DNA from: Paragordius varius
Lineage: Eukaryota > Nematomorpha
Assembly (NCBI GenBank): GCA_964247055.1
Contig: OZ176053.1
Span: 2,976,001-3,040,000 of the forward strand
Reading direction: 5' to 3'
Length of the DNA: 64,000 bases
Shown here: positions 61,401-64,000 of the stretch, in pieces
Numbering within the stretch: the stretch's first letter is position 1
Layout of the letters: the number at the start of each line of letters is the position of its first letter
Translations under genes and position numbers: made by a program
Notes under the pieces: model-generated
Seen by the model: the letters and a program-made list of their open reading frames with translations, nothing else
Told to the model about the DNA's origin: nothing
Database searches by the model: none

Positions 61401-62247
61401 TATTCCGTCCCTACTCTAAACAATCACTTTACTTCAAATAAAATTAGCAAACAATGAATATGAAGTAAACTAAAATAATATTATTGACTTAAAGCACATT
61501 TAATGTTTCATTAAACTTTGGGCGGGTTCTAGGTTCAATTATTCAAAAATAAAAAATATACCTTAGTTTCGTTATAGCATGGTTTGACATTTTCATAACA
61601 TCTTTTCATTGTTAAGGAATAAGTTACTTGAGCTGTTAAATAGGACGTCCAGCATACATTTATGTTTTGGTTATCCGAACGCGCATTTATCGTTAATTTT
61701 GAACTATTAGCTATAGGGGAAAAATGTAAAGTTAAAAAATAAAACTGGTAATGGTTATCAGTACACTCTCTATTAAATTTTTCTCTAGAAAAACATAAAT
61801 AAAATTATGAATTATGTGAGAATTCGCCGTTGACCCAAATATCCATAAGCCATGTAAGTGGCTCAAAATACGCTTTATAGAATTTAATTTTTTCCAAAGA
61901 ATTTTAATTTTTGTTATTTGATATAATGGAGGACATTCGGAAATCTACAAGATATATAAAACCCTAATTATCCCGATTTCCAGAACCGTATTTATCTTTT
62001 CGATTCCTACAAAAATATTCTTAAAATAAATATTGGTCCCTAACACAGTCCTAATATATAGAGAAACATTGTAATAGATTAGAAATATTCTTTGATAACT
62101 TAAAAATAAAATATTATTTTTTTATTTAAAAAAACAATCTAAATCATATGGATCTAATAAAAGTGTTCATACGTTACCTTTTGTGGCATGAAGATATTGT
62201 TGGATAAGACATGATAGTATTAATGCCAAATATAGTTTTGAAATCAT
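43009..62247 (-). CDS. Unknown secreted glycoprotein, paralog C (7 exons)
   Basis: Same gene structure as paralog A. Exons (minus strand): 62247-62178, 61710-61562, 61019-60884, 57396-57282, 56596-56443, 53369-53259, 43170-43009. Exon lengths are identical to A (70, 149, 136, 115, 154, 111, 162 nt), with the same phases and no stops, giving 298 residues. The signal peptide reads MISKLYLALILSCLIQQYLHA. About 35 residues differ from A. One change (S231C) adds an odd cysteine and removes a sequon. Intron 6 is 10 kb because of the RTE composite, against 2 kb in A. The (TA)n near 56609 sits just before the exon 5 acceptor. No known family was recognised; expression and function are unknown. Confidence 0.75.
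44371..45479. mobile_element. CACTA-like DNA transposon inside the RTE
   Basis: Imperfect inverted ends CACTAGTCGACAAATTTGG and CCTTGTTGAGCAGTG (the reverse begins CACTGCTCAACAAGG), with TTA on both sides (44368-44370, 45480-45482), the 3-bp duplication of CACTA/EnSpm elements. The host RTE reads GASGID-type sequence up to the left break and NIPLELI after it, exactly in frame once one TTA is counted. The 1109 bp inside have chance ORFs (44969-45208 and others) but no transposase I can recognise. Confidence 0.72.
46993..49715 (-). mobile_element. hAT transposon, full length
   Basis: Inverted ends CAGGGGTGGCCA / TGGCCACCCCTG and perfect 8-bp target duplications ATATATAG (46985-46992, 49716-49723). 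The minus strand carries a BED-finger hAT transposase (47528-49337). 2723 bp. It sits in the 5' region of the older RTE. Confidence 0.93.
47528..49337 (-). pseudogene. hAT transposase (ZBED/GTF2IRD2-like), two frameshifts
   Basis: Starts MSQKKLYRYKKDWEHEYFF with a BED-type finger (CTCLICN, then NIERHYRSLH), followed by a helical region, the catalytic LDESTDYVGIAQL block, TTDGAPAMIG with the typical hAT DGAP motif, the HCIIHNQ block, VRWLSRAAFL, and a C-terminal dimerisation part with FFGSTYLCESAFSIMN. The frame changes twice, near 48800 and near 47920 (an A/T run), so it cannot make a full transposase. All domains are otherwise present, so decay is limited. Confidence 0.88.
50184..51446. mobile_element. 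Long-hairpin foldback element (1.26 kb)
   Basis: The two halves are near-perfect inverted copies: the left starts CACTGTGTGCAAAAAAGAGG and the right ends CCTCTTTTTTGCACACAGT. The turn is near 50790-50840 (CAACCAACAATCC / GGATTGTTGGTTG). It is flanked by TATATA on both sides, compatible with TA target sites of Tc1/mariner. ORFs in it (50119-50349, 49946-50335) are mirror images of non-coding arms. No transposase. Confidence 0.8.
51645..52640. repeat. Family F inverted-repeat element, block 2
   Basis: Paralog of 19500-20510 (TTATCATGCTTCTGG, CAGTGTTTTGGTAATTGC; right part CACAAAACCTCAATTTATT, CACTCGTAACCCG). Shared by both blocks, so older than the duplication. Limits approximate. Confidence 0.45.
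52671..53145. mobile_element. Family B MITE, block 2 copy in intron 6 of gene C
   Basis: CACTTCATTACCG at left, AAGTAATGAAGTG|TTAA at right (TTAA 53146-53149). Orthologous to 20555-21057. 475 bp. Confidence 0.65.
53643..54313. mobile_element. hAT MITE, TAGGGTTGTGC family (block 2 only)
   Basis: Ends TGGGTTGTGC / GCACAACCCTA; target duplications AGTGTATC (53635-53642) and AGTGTCTC (54314-54321), 7 of 8. GGTCATGAC-type subterminal repeats as in 26894-27609, to which it is inverted. Block 1 intron 5 (near 21555) lacks it. The ORFs at 53744-54126 are not coding. Confidence 0.82.
54578..55485 (+). mobile_element. Helitron-like family C copy, 3' truncated
   Basis: Starts with TC after A (TCTATATATTTATAAAAAG) followed by GTGGTGGCTTTGTGATCTG and the monomer array. 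It ends without a CTAG hairpin near 55485. ORFs in it (54639-54881, 54757-54948) are repeat artefacts. Confidence 0.5.
55712..56259 (+). mobile_element. Helitron-like family C copy, short but with both ends
   Basis: Begins TCATATTTATAAAAATGG after A and ends GATTTACGCTAG before T, so both ends fit A^T insertion of a Helitron. 548 bp; most of the monomer array is deleted. It lies in the same family E MITE as 54578-55485. Confidence 0.55.
56609..56644. repeat. (TA)n microsatellite
   Basis: A TA run of about 36 bp about 11 bp upstream (minus-strand sense) of the exon 5 acceptor of gene C. Gene A has a shorter run at the same place (about 21828-21848). Confidence 0.9.
57590..58400. repeat. Family F copies in intron 3 of gene C
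   Basis: TTTTCATGGTGCTTTTGG and CTTTTTGTGGCAAATTCACC; paralog of 22670-23500 with several small deletions. Non-coding. Confidence 0.4.
58419..58446. repeat. (TA)n microsatellite
   Basis: A TA run of about 28 bp in intron 3 of gene C; the paralogous site in block 1 (about 23540) is much shorter. Confidence 0.9.
58605..59160. mobile_element. Family A TTAA MITE with clean empty site in block 1
   Basis: Flanked by TTAA 58601-58604 and 59161-59164. Block 1 near 23688 reads AATATTAAAATATAG with one TTAA and no element, giving a direct view of the target. 556 bp. Confidence 0.85.
59250..59510 (-). pseudogene. Decayed mariner transposase fragment, block 2
   Basis: Paralog of the 24320-24560 part of the mariner relic; the transposase C-terminal half is still recognisable on the minus strand (residues around WFAT and the AEQ-type region), with further deletions. 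The rest of the element is gone. Confidence 0.6.
59713..60225. mobile_element. Family B TTAA MITE, intact paralog of 26466-27690
   Basis: TTAA 59709-59712 then CACTTCATGACC; right end GTCATAAAGTG|CTAA. It has no hAT insertion, so it is the empty site for the hAT at 26894. 513 bp. Confidence 0.72.
60493..60684. mobile_element. Short hAT-like MITE (192 bp)
   Basis: Inverted ends CAGGGGTGTCCAACAC / GTGTTGGGCATCCCTG with TAATG on both sides (60488-60492, 60685-60689). Block 1 near 27955 lacks it. A 5-bp duplication would be short for hAT, but the termini are hAT-like. Confidence 0.7.
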
Positions 62248-62837
62248 GTTCAAAAAAATTTATATTATAAAACTTTAAAATAAAATCGGTAATTTATTTT
62301 ACTGATATACTATGAATAGAAATGCTTGAAATGATAATTTGGGTAAAAGTCCTATATGATAAATTTATTTCAAGATGATATAGAAATTAATAGAACATAC
62401 GTAATACAATATATTCTTTACTTTATTATATCAGAATTTATTGAAAAATGTATATTATTATATAATTATTAGATAAATGATCTAAATACACAAATCAATA
62501 CATAAACCTAAGTATAGTTTTTTTTTCGATATCATTCTTATAAAATGACGAAAAGTCAATAATATTGACTAAAAGTAATTTTGAAGTAAATTTTGATCGC
62601 TATTTCTCGAATGTATTGTTGATTACACAATCCTAGGTCAACATAACGTAAAATAATTGGTATTTTTTGTAATATTGCATAACCTATATTAAAAACAAAG
62701 AGTAAAATCAACCCACATTTTGGGGATATTTTAGGGACCCAAATTTTTACACGTTTTTGTAAAAATGACCTTTTGCTCCTTACTTGGGCATACACACATA
62801 TAAAAAAATTTTATTAACGGGAAAACATAAATAAATA
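62248..62837. other. Upstream region of gene C
   Basis: 5' flank of paralog C, similar to 30274-30890. The ORF at 62556-62795 is not kept open in the paralog. No promoter element can be called with confidence. Confidence 0.4.
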
Positions 62838-63209
62838 TACCATTTGCACTTCAAGAGTTTCCTTGAACACTTCAAGTTGGACCTTGAACATTTCAAGTTG
62901 GTCCGTAAAATTTTAAATTTTAATTTAACCATAATATTTTCATTTATTTTTTATTTCATTATTAAACCTAATTTTCTTTATATTGTTAATTCATTTAAAA
63001 AAAATTTTTATTTAAAAACCACTTAAAAGTTGATATTGATTTTAAATTTTTGCTAAATAATAGAAAATAGGCTAAAAACGATAAAATCGATGAATGATAT
63101 ACGATTTGATTTATAAAAGTTAAAAACAAAACAAAAAAGTCAATAAACCAATGAAGTTTTAAAGGACCAACTTGAAGTGTCCAAGGACACTCTTGAAGTG
63201 CAAATGGTA
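62838..63209. mobile_element. Family D MITE (372 bp)
   Basis: Ends TACCATTTGCACTTCAAGAG / CTCTTGAAGTGCAAATGGTA, TA on each side, with 21-bp palindrome units inside each end (CCTTGAACACTTCAAG). Block 1 lacks it at the matching place upstream of gene A (about 30895). Confidence 0.75.
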
Positions 63210-63219
63210 TATGTTATGG

Positions 63220-63500
63220 TTTAAAAATTTTGAATTTTAGTATATTATTTCGATAAAATAATTACAATCTAATAGAAAAATGTATCAGGATATGGCGAGG
63301 GTGATTTCAGTTACTAATACAATAATCGTGAATTCGCATATCAGATGTTAAATTTTTTATGGAAGCCATATGCTCCAATTTAAGCTGGATCGGTTGAAGA
63401 AATCAAGAAAATGCTAAAACTACTTAGTTACTTGATTTTGATTAAATAAAATATTTTGTTATAATAAGTATTTACTTATAGATATTTATTGCATATAAAG
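63220..63500. repeat. Family G repeat between family D copies
   Basis: Same sequence as 26080-26350, in the same position between two family D ends. Confidence 0.5.
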
Positions 63501-63513
63501 TTTTCTCATACTA

Positions 63514-64000
63514 TACCATTTTCAAGAGTTTCTTTGAACACTTCAAGTTGGTCCTTGATCACTTCAAGTTTGTCCTTAAAATTTTTATATTTTGATTTAA
63601 CCATAATTTTTGCATTTAATTTTCTATTTTATTATTTTTTACCCTAATTTTCTTTATTTATTATATATTTATTCATTTAAAATGAAAATTTTATTTAAAA
63701 ACCACTTTTTTGTTTCAAACTAATTTTTTTCCAATTTAACAAATGTTTTTGATGAAAAATTGTAAATAATAACCCAACAAACTTATATATTTTTTACGTG
63801 TTAAAATCTTACAAATATCCAAAATTATCAGAAATAAATAAAGATATACGGTTTCTCAATGATTAAAAGTTGATATTGATTTAAAATTTATTGTAAATAA
63901 TAGAAAATAGGTTAAAAATAATAAAATAGATGAATGATACACGAGTTGATTGATAAAAGTTAAAAACAAAACAAAAATATTTAAGGACCAGCTTGAAATG
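63514..64000. mobile_element. Family D MITE, runs off the window
   Basis: Starts TACCATTTTCAAGAG with 21-bp units (TTGAACACTTCAAG); inverted units reappear in the last 30 bases. The right end is outside the window. Confidence 0.65.

Larger units (their letters stand above)
35780..63500. repeat. Segmental duplication, block 2 (approximate limits)
   Basis: Direct paralog of 12750-31400, about 9 kb longer mainly because of the RTE composite 43349-51580, the RTE 39624-42936 and several MITEs. It contains gene copy C. It lacks the Helitron 16278-18631, the RTE fragment at 28533 and the hAT at 26894 found in block 1. Confidence 0.8.

Noticed and set aside
1-64000. tRNA, rRNA, CRISPR array, or LTR retroelement
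   Set aside because: I looked for cloverleaf B-box motifs, regular spacer arrays and paired long direct terminal repeats with protease or integrase motifs and saw none I could support.

Overview
This is an AT-rich animal genome window, most likely from an arthropod. The conserved proteins are metazoan (a MEK-type MAP kinase kinase, Mediator subunit 27, SMC5). The intergenic and intron DNA is packed with DNA transposons, MITEs, Helitron-like repeats and RTE-type LINEs. I cannot name the species. Five SMC5 introns of only 22, 26, 29, 37 and 46 nt are an unusual trait that should help to place it.

Left part (1-10.8 kb): three host genes lie head to tail on the minus strand in the order MEK (9477-10802), MED27 (8191-9210), SMC5 (8059 leftwards, running off the window). 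Gaps are only 266 and 131 bp. MEK and MED27 have no introns. SMC5 has at least 12 exons: its 5' introns are tiny and its downstream introns hold MITEs.

Right part (12.7-64 kb): a large direct segmental duplication. Each block carries one copy of a seven-exon minus-strand gene that I do not recognise (copy A 19009-30273, copy C 43009-62247). Each encodes a predicted 298-residue secreted protein with a signal peptide, an even number of mature cysteines in copy A and many N-glycosylation sequons. All splice phases agree, both copies are open throughout, and the two proteins are about 88% identical by my count. A single diverged exon of a third copy survives at 32262-32370 beside a hAT element.

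Because the blocks are paralogous, each supplies empty sites for insertions in the other. This dates and delimits many elements: an RTE LINE (43349-51580) with a 12-bp target duplication that holds a CACTA-like element, a hAT transposon and a 1.26-kb foldback; a near-intact RTE (39624-42936); a TTAA-targeting MITE family; TAGGG-type hAT MITEs; Helitron-like elements carrying a tandem array of about 160-bp monomers; and two MITE families whose ends are arrays of a 21-bp unit built on TTGAANNNTTCAA.

The most promising undescribed items are the duplicated secreted-glycoprotein gene, the ultra-short introns, the 21-bp palindrome arrays and the monomer array inside the Helitron-like family. Everything was read by eye; no alignment or search was run.
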